A stretch of 64,000 nt of DNA from Bedellia somnulentella (Eukaryota > Arthropoda > Insecta > Lepidoptera > Bedelliidae). Location of the stretch: positions 2,186,401 through 2,250,400 of the forward strand of contig OY755175.1 in assembly GCA_963576735.1 (NCBI GenBank), in the 5' to 3' direction. This document shows positions 32,240-42,281 of this stretch, piece by piece; position 1 is the stretch's first letter; the number at the start of each line of letters is the position of its first letter. A program made the translations under genes and the position numbers. The notes under the pieces are model-generated. The model did no database searches. It was not told the origin of the DNA and worked only from the letters and a program-made list of their open reading frames with translations.

Positions 32240-32612
32240 TAAAATGTAAGATTCGGAAGGCCACTTGTCTACCTTTTCAGACAGAATGCAAATGTTGAAA
32301 ACGCCTAACTATCACACAATTTAAACCTTTTGTTCATGAGAACCTCATGTGGGGATGTTTACTAATAAATAAAGAATAAATAAAGGAAAGAAAAATTTTG
32401 ACACAGGCGGCAATCGAACCCGCGACCTCGGGTATACGCCCCCGTCCCTCTGCCAATTGAGCTGCCGTGTCAATGGCTGCCAGCGCGAAATTCTTCTATC
32501 CTTTATTTCTTTTACACGTTTAAGTAGTGTTTGCGTTTCCTACCTCCTTTAATTATTAGTAATAGGATTCAGGCTTCTGTGGGGATCCACATGAGGTTTT
32601 CATGAACAAAAA
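32240..32612 (-). mobile_element. Repeat F, most complete copy, with inverted extra tail
   Basis: On the - strand the order is leader (AACGCAAACACTACTTAAACG), tRNA-like core with A box CAGCTCAATTGGCAGAGG and B box GCGGGTTCGATTGC, then tail (TTTCTTTCCTTTATTTATTC, CCCCACATGAGGTTCTCATG, GGTAGACAAGTGG). Beyond the leader, at 32540-32612, a further tail piece lies in the opposite direction (GGATCCACATGAGGTTTTC), so tails point outward on both sides. The LINE begins right after it. Confidence 0.75.
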
Positions 32613-34223
32613 ATTTAAATATATTCCATGACGAGCAATATGGTTTCACCAAATGTAGGTCTACTGTAGATGCAGGAGTGTCACTAATGAAACATATTTT
32701 TAATTCATGGGAAAACTCCCGGGATGCGTTAGGTATATTTTGTGACCTCACAAAAGCTTTTGATTGTGTAAAAAAAGAAATAGCGTTGATTAAACTTAAA
32801 TATTACGGTTTTGACGAGCAAGCACTGAAATTAATGGCATCATATCTTCATAAAAGAACTTTAAAGGTTGATATTAATGGAACCACATCGGAAGGATTGG
32901 AAATAGAGATGGGCGTTCCTCAAGGTTCTATACTTGGCCCATTACTGTTTCTGATTTACATTAATGATTTACCATTTATGGTACAAAAGTATTCTGAGAT
33001 AGTTATGTTTGCAGATGACACATCTTTAAAATTTAATGTAGCGAGATCCTCTACATCTCTTGACGACGTAAATAAAGCTATCTCACTGGTATTGCATTGG
33101 TTTACTGTAAATAACCTGGTTCTAAATGCCAAAAAAACTAAATGTATTAAATTTACTTTACCGAATGTTAGGCAAGTTGATAACAATATTGTTATTGATA
33201 GTGAACAAGTAGAATTAGTGAAAGAAACAAAATTCCTAGGGATAATAATCGATTCTAAGTTGCAATGGGGACCCCATATACTAACACTTTCTAAAAGGCT
33301 GAGCTCAGCAGCGTATGCCGTGCGTAAGATTAGAGAAATAGCAGACGTAGAAACAGCTCGCATTGTGTATTTCAGTTATTTTCATAGTATTATGTCGTAC
33401 GGTATTTTATTATGGGGTAAAGCGGCTGATGTTCATAAAGTTTTCGTCTTACAAAAGCGAGCTATCCGATCTATTTACATGTTGAGGTCGAGGTATTCGT
33501 TGCGCGAAAAATTTAAAGATATTGGCATTTTAACTGTCCCTTGCCAATACATATTTGAGAATTTAATGTATGCCAAAAAGAATATAGGCCAATTTAGTAA
33601 AGTTAGTGATAGGCATACTGTTAATACTCGAAATAAGGAGAAACTTAACGTACCGAAGTGGAGACTTAATAAAGTAAGTAACTCCTTTATGGGACTATCC
33701 CTGAAAATGTTCAACAAACTTCCTTCTGACATATTGGAATTGCCTGTGGCATCTTTTAAAAAGGCAATAAAAGCCATGCTTTTAAAGAAGTCTTACTACA
33801 GTGTTCAAGATTTTTTAAACGACAAGGACCCAACGCGCACATGACCGTGTCCGTAAAGCTATAAATCTTCCCTCGTTATTCCTAGGTATAATTGTCTGGT
33901 GAGGATTTTTCTTCTTCTCACGTTATGTGATTGGTTTTTGTGATGGACAATTTATTTTAAATATGTCAAACTAGCGTTTGGTTTTTTCGCATAGAAAATC
34001 TTTTATAAAGTAAAAACATGTTAATAAACTGAAATTGTACAAACCATGTTTTGAAAAAATGAAAAAATGTGAATGTAAAGAGTTCCTTTGTTGCTTCTTC
34101 TCTTTACGAACACCTTCCGAAGCAACGGACTAATGATAAATTTAAAAAAATTTGACGTTCAAAAAATGTTAATTTTTATCTTAATTTTGAAAAATAAACT
34201 TTTTGACTTTTGACTTTTGACTT
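32613..34223 (+). mobile_element. Jockey/CR1-like LINE, 5'-truncated
   Basis: Only the reverse transcriptase and C-terminal parts of ORF2 plus a 379 bp 3' UTR remain. The 3' end is AATAAACTTTTTGACTTTTG with repeated TTTTGAC units, a microsatellite-type LINE tail. ORF1 and the endonuclease are absent. The long open frame means the truncated copy is fairly young. Confidence 0.88.
32624..33844 (+). CDS. Reverse transcriptase domain, truncated LINE ORF2
   Basis: Open frame of about 406 codons entering from the 5' truncation (FHDEQYGFTKCRSTVDAG is coding, so the first Met is not a natural start). The motifs in order are FCDLTKAFD (motif A, catalytic Asp), GVPQGSILGPLL (motif B), FADDTSL (motif C, the two catalytic Asp) and KETKFLGIIID (motif D/E region). 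The remaining ~180 residues match the C-terminal domain of Jockey/CR1-type ORF2, with YFHSIMSYGILLWG and a VLQKRAIRSI segment. The enzyme reverse-transcribes LINE RNA at nicked target DNA. The catalytic residues are intact, but without endonuclease and fingers it should be inactive. Clade assignment beyond Jockey/CR1-like is not safe. Confidence 0.88.
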   Translation, partial: FHDEQYGFTKCRSTVDAGVSLMKHIFNSWENSRDALGIFCDLTKAFDCVKKEIALIKLKYYGFDEQALKLMASYLHKRTLKVDINGTTSEGLEIEMGVPQGSILGPLLFLIYINDLPFMVQKYSEIVMFADDTSLKFNVARSSTSLDDVNKAISLVLHWFTVNNLVLNAKKTKCIKFTLPNVRQVDNNIVIDSEQVELVKETKFLGIIIDSKLQWGPHILTLSKRLSSAAYAVRKIREIADVETARIVYFSYFHSIMSYGILLWGKAADVHKVFVLQKRAIRSIYMLRSRYSLREKFKDIGILTVPCQYIFENLMYAKKNIGQFSKVSDRHTVNTRNKEKLNVPKWRLNKVSNSFMGLSLKMFNKLPSDILELPVASFKKAIKAMLLKKSYYSVQDFLNDKDPTRT

Positions 34224-34407
34224 AAATTATTGTACTAAGATATTCCTAGTGATTTGACAAGCTTTTGTGATGCCGGTTTTTGGGTTAAGCATAACTCAAT
34301 ACCCACCACAAACTCTCTTTGTTTGTAACACTTCACATTAACTTTAGTTGAAAAGTAGACAAAACAATTTGAAGTATTAGTATATAAAAGATAAACATAT
34401 ATCTATA
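34224..34407. other. Possible decayed RTE flank
   Basis: Ends ATCTATAGAGCT, which matches the RTE sequence upstream of AGCTAGTTTTGATGG seen on the - strand near 55.6 kb; the rest is too diverged to align by eye. Confidence 0.3.
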
Positions 34408-34806
34408 GAGCTGCGGCTGCCCAAATTCAAAACGTAGTAACTGGTACTTTTGAAAAAAACCGGTTTTTGTCATTTTTCGACTAACTAAACCATACCACTG
34501 TGATATAGACCTTAAAACACCCGTTTTTGTACGTAATTATAAAAATATAAATTAGCAAGTCAAAGCATTTTGGCACGATTGCAACAATTTTCTCTGAGTA
34601 CTGATTCTTAACATAGTATGTCAGAATACAAATTTAAAACTCTAGCAACTCAACCGACTTACTAAGTTTTGAATTTGAAAAATCGACTTACTTTGTTTTT
34701 AATTTGGTGCCGATTATAGAGTTGTTGTGATGTCATATTAGTAAGTCCGGTGACAACCAGCGCACGAGTGTTTGCTCTCCAAATTAAATTAAAATAAGAG
34801 TAAAAA

Positions 34807-34857
34807 TGAGTTATAGTCAATTCTATCGATCAAAGCGTAATAATAAAAAATACTGAA
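34807..34857 (+). pseudogene. Possible first coding exon remnant
   Basis: ATG with context AAAAATGAG opens MSYSQFYRSKRNNKKY then TGA. It is Ser/Tyr/Lys-rich like many transposon protein starts and lies inside the unassigned transposon, 75 bp before the larger coding remnant. Too short to identify. Confidence 0.25.
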
Positions 34858-34883
34858 GCTTAGCACATTTTTGCTAAACCCAG

Positions 34884-35431
34884 TAGTGGAGGCTAAGTTT
34901 ATGAAAGGTTCACGTAATACATACATACATATACTCACGGCTATATTTCCCTAGAAGGGGTAGCCATAACTAAGGAATTATAAATTCCTCGGCCACTTTT
35001 GGAAGTTGATTGGGGAAAAGATGGTAAAAATAAAGGTTTTTGGTGATGGGTTTCCAACCGCATCGCCCAAAAATCCAATAAAAAAGCCCCAATACCCTTA
35101 GTCGCCTCTAACGACACCCGTGGGTAGAAAGGGGTAGCGACATTCTAAGCCGGCACTACACGGCGAACGTAATCTTTTGTACAAAACGGATTTTGACGAT
35201 TCATTTAGAGAACTTAACTTTCTTATACAGAAATTTAAGATCAATAATCTTCCCCCACTATCGAAGACTATCCCTCGAGGGGTGAAATCAACGAAAAAAG
35301 ATGGTATTCTTTCGAAATTGGTTCCTCTAATGTCATTAAACAGAAGAGATTTTTGGCTAAATCTACCCACTAATAATACCGCGATTGATTTCCAGACTGA
35401 TGGTCAAATAGTTACCACTGACAATGAGTAG
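34884..35431 (+). pseudogene. Terminal exon of unknown protein, split by SINE-A
   Basis: Removing the SINE-A at 34919-35166 with one copy of its ACGTAAT duplication rejoins a frame: VEAKFMKGSRN, then LLYKTDFDDSFRELNF and onwards to a stop at 35429-35431, about 100 codons. The 5' edge has an acceptor-like TTTTTGCTAAACCCAG. The segment is hydrophilic with KTIPRGVKSTKKDGIL and LVPLMSLNRRDFWLNLP, a Lys-rich turn followed by a hydrophobic helix, resembling C-termini of uncharacterised insect transposon proteins. Position inside inverted-repeat ends favours transposon origin over a host gene. No function can be assigned. Confidence 0.5.
34919..35166 (-). mobile_element. SINE-A, full length, A-I, with target duplication
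   Basis: Flanked by ACGTAAT at 34912-34918 and 35167-35173. It inserted in the sense-opposite direction into the coding remnant described above. Confidence 0.93.
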
Positions 35432-35960
35432 AGGTTTATTTGCAAAAAGCACGTTAGTTACATTTTTAGTTTTATTATACTACTAATGACAGTGTTATAA
35501 TTTAAATAATACATACAATACATCAATAAATTTTAATTAAATTTGATTTTTAAATTAAAATGAGTTAAATGGTATGTATGTTTTATTAATATTATATATT
35601 TTAAACTCAGTAAAGTTCGCAATACTATACGCAATTAATTTGTTATGTTTTTTGCATAGAAATACAAATTGATTACATAGCAAGCAGACTTACTAAGTTT
35701 TGAAATTATTTTTCTTGCAATATTCAAGTTTTATCACAAAAAAAAATGAAGTGTGAGCTATTTAAATGTACACAATAATAAAAAAATAATAATGAGTAAT
35801 ACAAAATATTGTCAACAATATAACACAACTTTTGTACAAACACTTCAATCCCTATCTTTTCTGGTTTCGTGAGGCGAACGAGCCAAAGTGCCCAACCTGT
35901 TTTTTGCTCTCCTGAACATTTTTCTCTGAAGGACTTGCTATGTTTTGAATTTAAGCAGCC

Positions 35961-36205
35961 GAGCTAGTGTGGATGGTAATGTTAGTAGAGGACGACCACG
36001 GAGAACACACTTGGACCAAATTGAGAGTGTGCTCAAAAAGGCTGGCGTCCGAAGTATGAAGAATAAAAGAGCATGTATGAAAAGATTGATGGATGAAAAC
36101 GAAGCTAGAGAGGTTTGTCAGGATCGTACGAAGTGGCGATCAATAGTCTCTGCCTACCCCAATAGGAACTAATGGCGTGAGTTTATGTATGTATGTATGT
36201 AATAG
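35961..36205 (+). pseudogene. RTE-like LINE: ORF2 C-terminus and 3' end
   Basis: The frame encodes ASVDGNVSRGRPRRTHLDQI, then VLKKAGVRSMKNKRACMKRL and DRTKWRSIVSAYPNRN before the stop: the basic C-terminal tail of RTE-type reverse transcriptases. The non-coding end is GGCGTGAGTTTATGTATG with a (TATG)n tail. The 5' part is separated by the transposon at 34413. Confidence 0.8.
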
Positions 36206-36287
36206 GGAATTTTATACGTGACAATTTTGCATCTTTCTTCTATTCGCTCAATTATTCCTATGTTTGGAATTATGTTTCGCGATTTGA

Positions 36288-36453
36288 ATATGCTCAAAAA
36301 GGCAAGCATCCATAGACTGAAGAATAAAAAAAATGTTATGAAAAGATTTATGAATATAGATAAGGCTTGAGAGGTTTTCAAGGAACGTAGTAAGTGGCGA
36401 TCGATAGTCACTGCCTTCCCCAACAAAAACTAACGGTTTGAATATATGTATGT
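36288..36453 (+). mobile_element. RTE-like 3' end, older copy
   Basis: Same order as the previous copy (ATGCTCAAAAAGGCAAGCAT, AGTGGCGATCGATAGTC, GCCTTCCCC) with an in-frame stop and an altered module. Tail-to-tail with the next SINE-A. Confidence 0.8.
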
Positions 36454-36710
36454 CATACATACATACATATACTCACGGCTATAAATCCCTAGAAGGGGTA
36501 CACAGAGCTGAGGAATTAGAAATTCGAAATTCCTCAGCCACTTTTGGAAGTTGCGTGGGGAAAAGATGGTAAAATAAAGGTTGTTGGTGATGGATCTCCA
36601 ACCGCATCTCCCAAAAATCTCTTAAAAGCCCCCAATACCGTTAGTCGCCTCTTACGTACACCCACCGGAAGAAATGGGGTAGTGCTATTCTAAGCCGACA
36701 CTACACAGCA
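36454..36710 (-). mobile_element. SINE-A, full length, subfamily A-II
   Basis: The hairpin before the 3' module is duplicated (GAATTTCGAATTTCTAATTC on the sense strand). Confidence 0.94.
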
Positions 36711-36777
36711 GTACAATATATAAGTGAATATATGTATGTTTCATGATTATGATATATAACAGTGTGTTACTCCCGTG

Positions 36778-36885
36778 ATGATGTGAAACTATTGATTAAT
36801 ATGAGGGAATCGCGAGAGGTTTGTCAGTTACGATCATGTCTCTGGATACCCAAACTAATGACGTGAGCTTACGTATCTATGTTTG
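36778..36885 (+). mobile_element. RTE-like 3' end, decayed
   Basis: GCGAGAGGTTTGTCAG, TGTCTCTGGATACCC and GACGTGAGCTTACGTAT keep the order of the RTE end. Confidence 0.55.
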
Positions 36886-36903
36886 ACTAAGTAAGTATCT
36901 TTA

Positions 36904-37128
36904 CGTACATACTTATACTTACGGCCATAAATCCCAAAAAGGGGTAGCTAGAGCTTTGAAGCTAGAGTCTCCTCAGCCACATTTGGAAATTGATAGGGAA
37001 CAAGATGGTTCAAATAAAGTATTTTTGGTGATAAGTCTCCAACCGCATCGCCCAAAAACCACTTAAAAAACCTTACAATCTTAGTCACCTCTTACAACAC
37101 CCGTAGGTAGAAATTCTAAGCCGATGTA
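36904..37128 (-). mobile_element. SINE-A, A-III, old, 5' end eroded
   Basis: Sense AAGTGGTTTTTGGGCGATGC and CATTTGGAAATTGATAGGG on the reverse; the head is deleted before TCGGCTTAGAATT. Confidence 0.88.
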
Positions 37129-37667
37129 CTCGTAAATGACATTGTGTACAAAAATATTAAAATTCTGAAGATTAAATCTCATTTCTGTTCCAAACTCACA
37201 CTACATGCTCTATGGCAAGCTGCCGAGCTAAATCGGAAATTTTCACTCGCGCCAAGTTGATTGCAATGCTAATGAAGGTGTGAATTCTCTTGCTTTATGC
37301 AGAAATTGAAAATCTTTAAGACCTCAATTTACGTTGGGCGCCTGACGAGATCTCAACACTGTTTTAGCTGATTAATCTGCGGTTTAATGAGGACTGCGCC
37401 ACTTGGGTATACTCGGTACACTTCTTGAATTATAAACAGGGATGTCTAAGATGCTCGTGTTTTCTTCGTTTTGAGTGAATGTTCTTGTTACTTTGTAGAA
37501 AAATATAAGTCCTATCTATTACTACTACTATTAAATAAATACTCGTATATATAGACATATGAAAAGATCAAGTTAGCCCCAAAGTATGTTGTAAATGACT
37601 TGTGATATGGGATACTAACTAAAAGGTATAATGAATATTAAATATTGGACGTATAAAAAAAGACTAC
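37129..37667. other. Intergenic, no recognised feature
   Basis: Moderate GC around 37.2-37.4 kb, no coding frame. Confidence 0.45.
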
Positions 37668-37764
37668 GAGACAGGTGTTCATTACATAAATGTTGCTCTC
37701 AGCGGGGATCAAACCCACAACCTCCGTACCGAGAAGCTATTCACCTAACCTTTTGGCCATGGAT
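37668..37764 (-). mobile_element. SINE-C head
   Basis: The - strand carries CATGGCCAAAAGGTTAGGTG (altered A box) and TGTGGGTTTGATCCCCGC (B box), then GAGAGCAACATTTATGTAAT. The body is lost. Confidence 0.8.
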
Positions 37765-38022
37765 ATGGTAAGAACAAATAGTAATACTGAAACATTTAAT
37801 TAAAAGATGGTTTTTCATTTTTAGGAGCATTGTAAGTTGCTCGGTGTCTAACTTAAAAGCACTTCTCAAGCTCTTAATAGGGATGTCGTACAACTAAGAA
37901 TTGCAATTTGGAGCATAAGGTGCAAAATTTTGCTGAATCGCCCGGGGTATATAGCACCTCGGCACGGTACAATATGCACGCACAAGTACTTCTCGTTTAT
38001 AGTATGTCACTAATTTAAAAGT

Positions 38023-38390
38023 AACATAACATAACATAAACGTTCACGCCAAATATCCCCGAAGGGGTTGGCAGAGGTACTTATACTTCTGAACATCACG
38101 TGACTTTGTCACCTGGTGTTCAGAGTACCCACGTTTTGCATGGACAGTGTACTCACGTGATAGGAGGCAGGCCTATCGCCGTTTTGTACGAATACACTGT
38201 CACATGACTAAGAACAACTCAGCCATGTGGGTTTCCTCACGATGTTTTCCCTCACCGTTAACAACAATGATAAATTAACCACATATATGTCTTTAGAAAA
38301 GACAAATTGGTGTAGGCCCGACCCAGGATTTGAACACTAGTCGTTTGCACGATAACCGAGTGTTCTAACCACTGGGCTATCACGGTTGCT
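38023..38390 (-). mobile_element. SINE-B, full length, 14 bp target duplication
   Basis: Perfect ACTAATTTAAAAGT at 38009-38022 and 38391-38404 fixes both ends: tail side CATAACATAACAT, head side ...ATCACGGTTGCT. Confidence 0.96.
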
Positions 38391-38404
38391 ACTAATTTAA
38401 AAGT

Positions 38405-38982
38405 GAACATATCTTAACAAAATATGTAAGCACCTGATTCGGCTCCAGAGGGTTTGTACAGTTTTCCGGGTTGCACTCACTTCGTATGTCACAAAACTGA
38501 AAGGCTGTTGGGGCGCAAAGATTCTGAATTAGTGACAACGGTTTGGACGCCGCGAAGACTTAGTAATAGGTTACTAGGCAAACACAATCTACAAAACTAG
38601 TGTACATTTTTTTTTTTGTATCACATGAGGAATTTACTTGGATGGTATAATTCACTGATAAATCATGATTATATATAAAAGTATGAATTTAATCCTTCTA
38701 CAAATTGTCAACACAACTTTATTAATTACTAAAAATGTTGTCGAAATAATGGGTGAAATTCGGCCATCTAATCTACCAATGACTTATCGAACCCGTTGAT
38801 AGTCACTCGTAAGATGTATGATGCTGAGATTCCTGATTGGAGATGAACCAAAACGTTACTAGCTCAACACGATCGCTCGCGGCTGTTGTTTAGACGGACT
38901 GTGTCCATTGGATCTTGTATGTCTGTAAAATATCGTTGTTTGTCGGTCGGAGATATACAATTGTTGTAAAAGAAAAAAAATA
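38405..38982. other. Intergenic, no recognised feature
   Basis: No repeat or frame I can support. Confidence 0.45.
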
Positions 38983-38987
38983 CATTA

Positions 38988-39026
38988 TACTCACGGCTAT
39001 AAATTCCAAAAAGGAGTAGCCAGAAC
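38988..39026 (-). mobile_element. Duplicated SINE-A 3' module
   Basis: Sense TTCTGGCTACTCCTTTTTGG followed by ATAGCCGTGAGTATA, placed directly after the TATG tail of the adjacent full copy. The junction is the same as at 18597/18598. Confidence 0.75.
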
Positions 39027-39270
39027 ATACATACATACATACATATACTCACGGCCATAAATCCCAAAAAGGAGTAGCCAGAACATAGAGCTAGAAATTC
39101 CTCAGTCATATTTGGAAGTTAATAGCGGACAAGATGGTAGAAATAAAGTATCGTTGGTTATGGGTCTCCAACCGCATCGCCCAAAACCTACTTAAAAACA
39201 CGCCAAACCCTTAGTTGCCTCTCACGCCGTGGGTAGAAAGGGGTAGTAATCTAATCCGGCGCTACACGGC
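39027..39270 (-). mobile_element. SINE-A, full length, A-III
   Basis: Sense head GCCGTGTAGCGCCGG; A-III block TTCCAAATATGACTGAGG; several small deletions in the head. Confidence 0.9.
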
Positions 39271-39803
39271 CTAAAAGAAATAAATGGGATAGCATAAAAT
39301 TTAAATGTTGATTCTAAGTAATTTTTCACAAATCTCTGCCACTAGATAGCCAGCACCCGATTCCCGGCTATTGAAGTATATGATAATATAAATATTTTCA
39401 ATTTCAGTACGCATTGAAAAATATAGCTATATTTGGCAAGGCCAAACACGTGGCCACGTGTATTCACGATTTCATATTTCTACGTGTAGTCATGGAACTT
39501 TGAAGTAATAGAATATAATAGAAATGCTCCTCAATGCACATCAAACCAATTTTTTTACTAAATTAATAAAACAGTTTACAGAGAAGTACAATTGGCGGTC
39601 TTATCGCTAATATAGGTATATTTTATTGTAAACTCATTTATGGAAAAATATATTTATAACCCTTATGGGAAATCCATATCATTAAAAAAACGAGGGAGGT
39701 TTAATAAGTAAAATAAACTTTACACATAAAACTAACTACAAAAATTCACCGATCAGAAGGGAAAAACTAGCTCTACAAATAAAAAAATTAAACTGCACCG
39801 TGA
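39271..39803. other. Intergenic with a LINE 3' end fragment
   Basis: 39569-39604 (GTTTACAGAGAAGTACAATT, GGCGGTCTTATCGCTAA) matches the LINE 3' end at 63788-63960. The rest is unassigned. Confidence 0.5.
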
Positions 39804-39811
39804 GCTATATA

Positions 39812-40096
39812 CATAACATAACATAAACGTTCACGCCGAATATCCCCGAAGGGGTTGGCAGAGGTACTAATACTTCTGAACCTATCGCCGTTTTGTACGA
39901 ATACACTGTCACATGACTAAGCACAACTCAGCCATGTGGGTTTCCTCACGATGTTTTCCCTCACCGTTAACAACCATGATAAATTAACCACACATATGTC
40001 TTTAGAAATGACAAATTGGTGTAGGCCCGACCCAGGATTTGAACACTAGTCGTTTGCACGATAACCGAGTGTTCTACCCACTGGGCTATCACGGTT
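39812..40096 (-). mobile_element. SINE-B with ~90 bp internal deletion
   Basis: Flanked by GCTATATA (39804-39811, 40097-40104). The segment between ACTTCTGAAC and CTATCGCCG is lost. Confidence 0.92.
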
Positions 40097-40104
40097 GCTA
40101 TATA

Positions 40105-40487
40105 TCTGTTATACATCTCTATGTAAATAAGTCCTCTAGTCTTTGTTTATATGCTTTAGTAGTATGTTCACTCAAATAATGCTGAGCATTTTCTTTCGCC
40201 ATTAAGCAACTTATTAATTATTCTTCCTGCTAAACTGTTCTGCCCACCCTCACAAGATAAGGCGTGACTTCTTCACGTAGACATAAAAATAAAAGGTTCG
40301 TCTATATTTGCTTTTGTTTCATTTCTAATACCGTCAATGGAAACTATTTCTTGGGAAGTCATAGAATAAACCATATAACAGATATGAAATTGCCGGAATA
40401 ACCTGTGTCGTTATAAGCTTTTATATCTATAATTTTAAAGAGTTCTTTACATTGATTTAAAAAAAAAATATTATGAGCACAATTTTT
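40105..40487. other. Intergenic, no recognised feature
   Basis: AT-rich, no credible frame. Confidence 0.5.
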
Positions 40488-40755
40488 CCTATATTCTCAT
40501 GGCTATAAATCCCAAAGAGGTTGCCAGAACTGCAATCAGCCAGCCAGTGTTAGAAGGTAGAAAAAAATATATAGCATTGTTGGTGATGCGCTGAGTAAAG
40601 TCGGCTTCAAAAAGCACTAACCTATTTCCTCTCACATGTATCGTAAGAGGCTACTTAGAGGTTTTAAAATAAAGTATGGTTTGTGATTCGTCTCTAGCCA
40701 CATCACCGAACAATCAGTTAAAAGCCCTAAAAGCCCTAAATGGCCTTTTATGACT
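40488..40755 (-). mobile_element. SINE-A, one or two decayed copies
   Basis: ATTCTCATGGCTATAAATCCC and later TCGTCTCTAGCCACATCACC on the + strand keep SINE-A order; GTCGGCTTC appears in reverse orientation between them, so a rearranged pair is possible. Confidence 0.55.
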
Positions 40756-40873
40756 CCGTTATGCAGAAATTAAAAAAACTAGTGTGAAAGAAGAAAAGTA
40801 CTTTTTAATGCCGGAGAGGTTGCGTGAAATTTAACCAAAATTTATAAATGTACACCATGTACTGTGTAATAAT

Positions 40874-41127
40874 AATTTACCATGGTTGTTAACGGTGAGG
40901 GAAACATCGTGAGGAAACCCACATGGCGGAGTTGTACTTAGTCATGTGACAGTGTATTCGTACAAAACGGCGATAGGCCTACCCCCTATCACGTGAGTAC
41001 ACTGTCTAAGCAAAACTTGGGTACCTTCTCTGGACACTAGATGGCGCTGCCATGTGAGTTCAGAAGTATTGGTACCTCTGCCAACCCCTTCGGGGATAAA
41101 CGGCGTGAACGTTAATGTTATGTTATG
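40874..41127 (+). mobile_element. SINE-B, 5'-truncated variant
   Basis: Starts AATTTACCATGGTTGTTAAC. The 3' half reads GGACACTAGATGGCGCTGCC instead of the common CACCAGGTGACAAAGTC, a variant shared with 17371-17708. Tail (TTATG)n. Confidence 0.9.
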
Positions 41128-41277
41128 TACTGTATAGTATCGCCTTAGAATAGCACTTAACCGTTTCGATCAAGAGGCGCCGAACGGTATAAGTACTTAT
41201 AACTATTTGTTGAGCGATTCCGCTTCCAAATTCTAATTCTGAAGCCCTATCTACCATTTTTGGGATAGATGCTCTAA
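41128..41277 (+). mobile_element. SINE-A, decayed
   Basis: CTGTATAGTATCGCCTTAGA, GAGGCGCCGAACGGTATAAG and TGAGCGATTCCGCTTCC retain the order; the 3' module is lost. Confidence 0.65.
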
Positions 41278-41813
41278 ATAGGTTAGACTGTAATTTTTTT
41301 TACGATTAACTTAGTAGTAACATAATCATTTCCCAACGTCTCATCTGCAACCACAACTTAGTATTTGAGCGTCATGTCTGCCATCGGCAAGTCCCGTGTT
41401 CGAAGCACGAAGTCACCAGCTAGAGGCGTTTTTATGTAAATATTCGACCTACAACCTGCCAGTGCCTATCAAATTTCATTATATTATCGCCCTCTTCTAT
41501 CTGCAGGGCTTACTTGAACACTTATACATGGAATCTAAGGAAAATCGCAAAAACGCCACGAGGTTTGAAAGCGGCTTAAATTTACAAGTTATTTTGCTTT
41601 TAACAAGGCTGTTGGAAATTTATAGCTACTCGTATAATAATGGATTTTAATACAGCTATTACGCTTTTTATCGTTTTGGTGGTGACAGAGGTACAGATAT
41701 TTTTATAAATGACATTTTGTGACCACGATTGCACAAATTTATTTTGCCCCAAAGTAAGTACAATTTAAAGACTAGGGGTATGCACTACTAAAGTCAACGA
41801 TATATTTAATAAT
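41278..41813. other. Intergenic, no recognised feature
   Basis: A tRNA-like B box (GTGTTCGAAGCACG) at ~41.40 kb stands alone. The 84-codon frame over 41396-41650 has no homology I recognise. Confidence 0.35.
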
Positions 41814-42063
41814 ATACATACATACATACATACATATACTCACGGCTATAATTCCCCAGAAGGGGTAGCCAGAGCCAAGGAATTATAAATTCCTCTGCTA
41901 CTTTTGGAAGTTGAGTGGGGTAAAGGCGGTAAAATAAAGGCTTTTTGGTGATGGGTCTCCAACCGCATCGCCCAAAAATACAAAGCCCCAATAACCTTAG
42001 TCGCCTCTTACGACACCCGTGGGTAGAAAGGGGTAGCGACATTCTAAGCCGGCACTACACGGC
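41814..42063 (-). mobile_element. SINE-A, full length, subfamily A-I
   Basis: Long reversed tail with five TACA units; head GCCGTGTAGTGCCGGC at 42063. About 13 bp missing around ATTGGATTTTTGG. Confidence 0.95.
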
Positions 42064-42281
42064 CTAGCCGGCTTTAATACTATATAATAGGCAAATAAAC
42101 TAGCTAAGACTAGAAAAAATCGAATCCTTGACCTCCGTACCCAGAATTCATTAGGCCCCGGATGACGTTAAAATAATTACTTCCGTTTTCCATGGCAATA
42201 TTTAAAACACATTAGAATCTTCATTCAACGGTTCAAAAATAATATGTCGTGACGCGTTTATGCATTCGCATTTGACTTGAC

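Larger units (their letters stand above)
34413..35960 (+). mobile_element. Unassigned DNA transposon carrying coding remnants
   Basis: Ends are GGCTGCCCAAATTCAAAACG and, inverted from the right, GGCTGCTTAAATTCAAAACA, agreeing over 26 bp with four transitions. GAGCT flanks both sides (34408-34412, 35961-35965), and the RTE sequence around it reads ATCTATAGAGCTAG when uninterrupted elsewhere, so this is an insertion with a ~5 bp duplication. Inverted ACTTACTAAGTTTTGAA motifs recur at 34662 and 35688. It contains a start-like peptide frame (34807), a terminal exon-like frame (34884-35431) and a SINE-A. About 1.3 kb without the SINE. Superfamily not recognised. Confidence 0.65.

Noticed and set aside
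32956..33777. - strand frames of 100-135 codons under the reverse transcriptase
   Set aside because: Shadows of the + strand ORF2 frame, which has the real catalytic motifs.
34884..35431. Host gene exon
   Set aside because: It lies between 26 bp inverted ends with a flanking duplication inside an RTE copy, so transposon cargo is more likely; kept as a pseudogene of unknown origin.
36288..36460. Tail-to-tail RTE/SINE-A pair as one inverted-repeat transposon
   Set aside because: The two halves are different families that share only the 3' module, so the apparent inverted repeat is explained by tail similarity.
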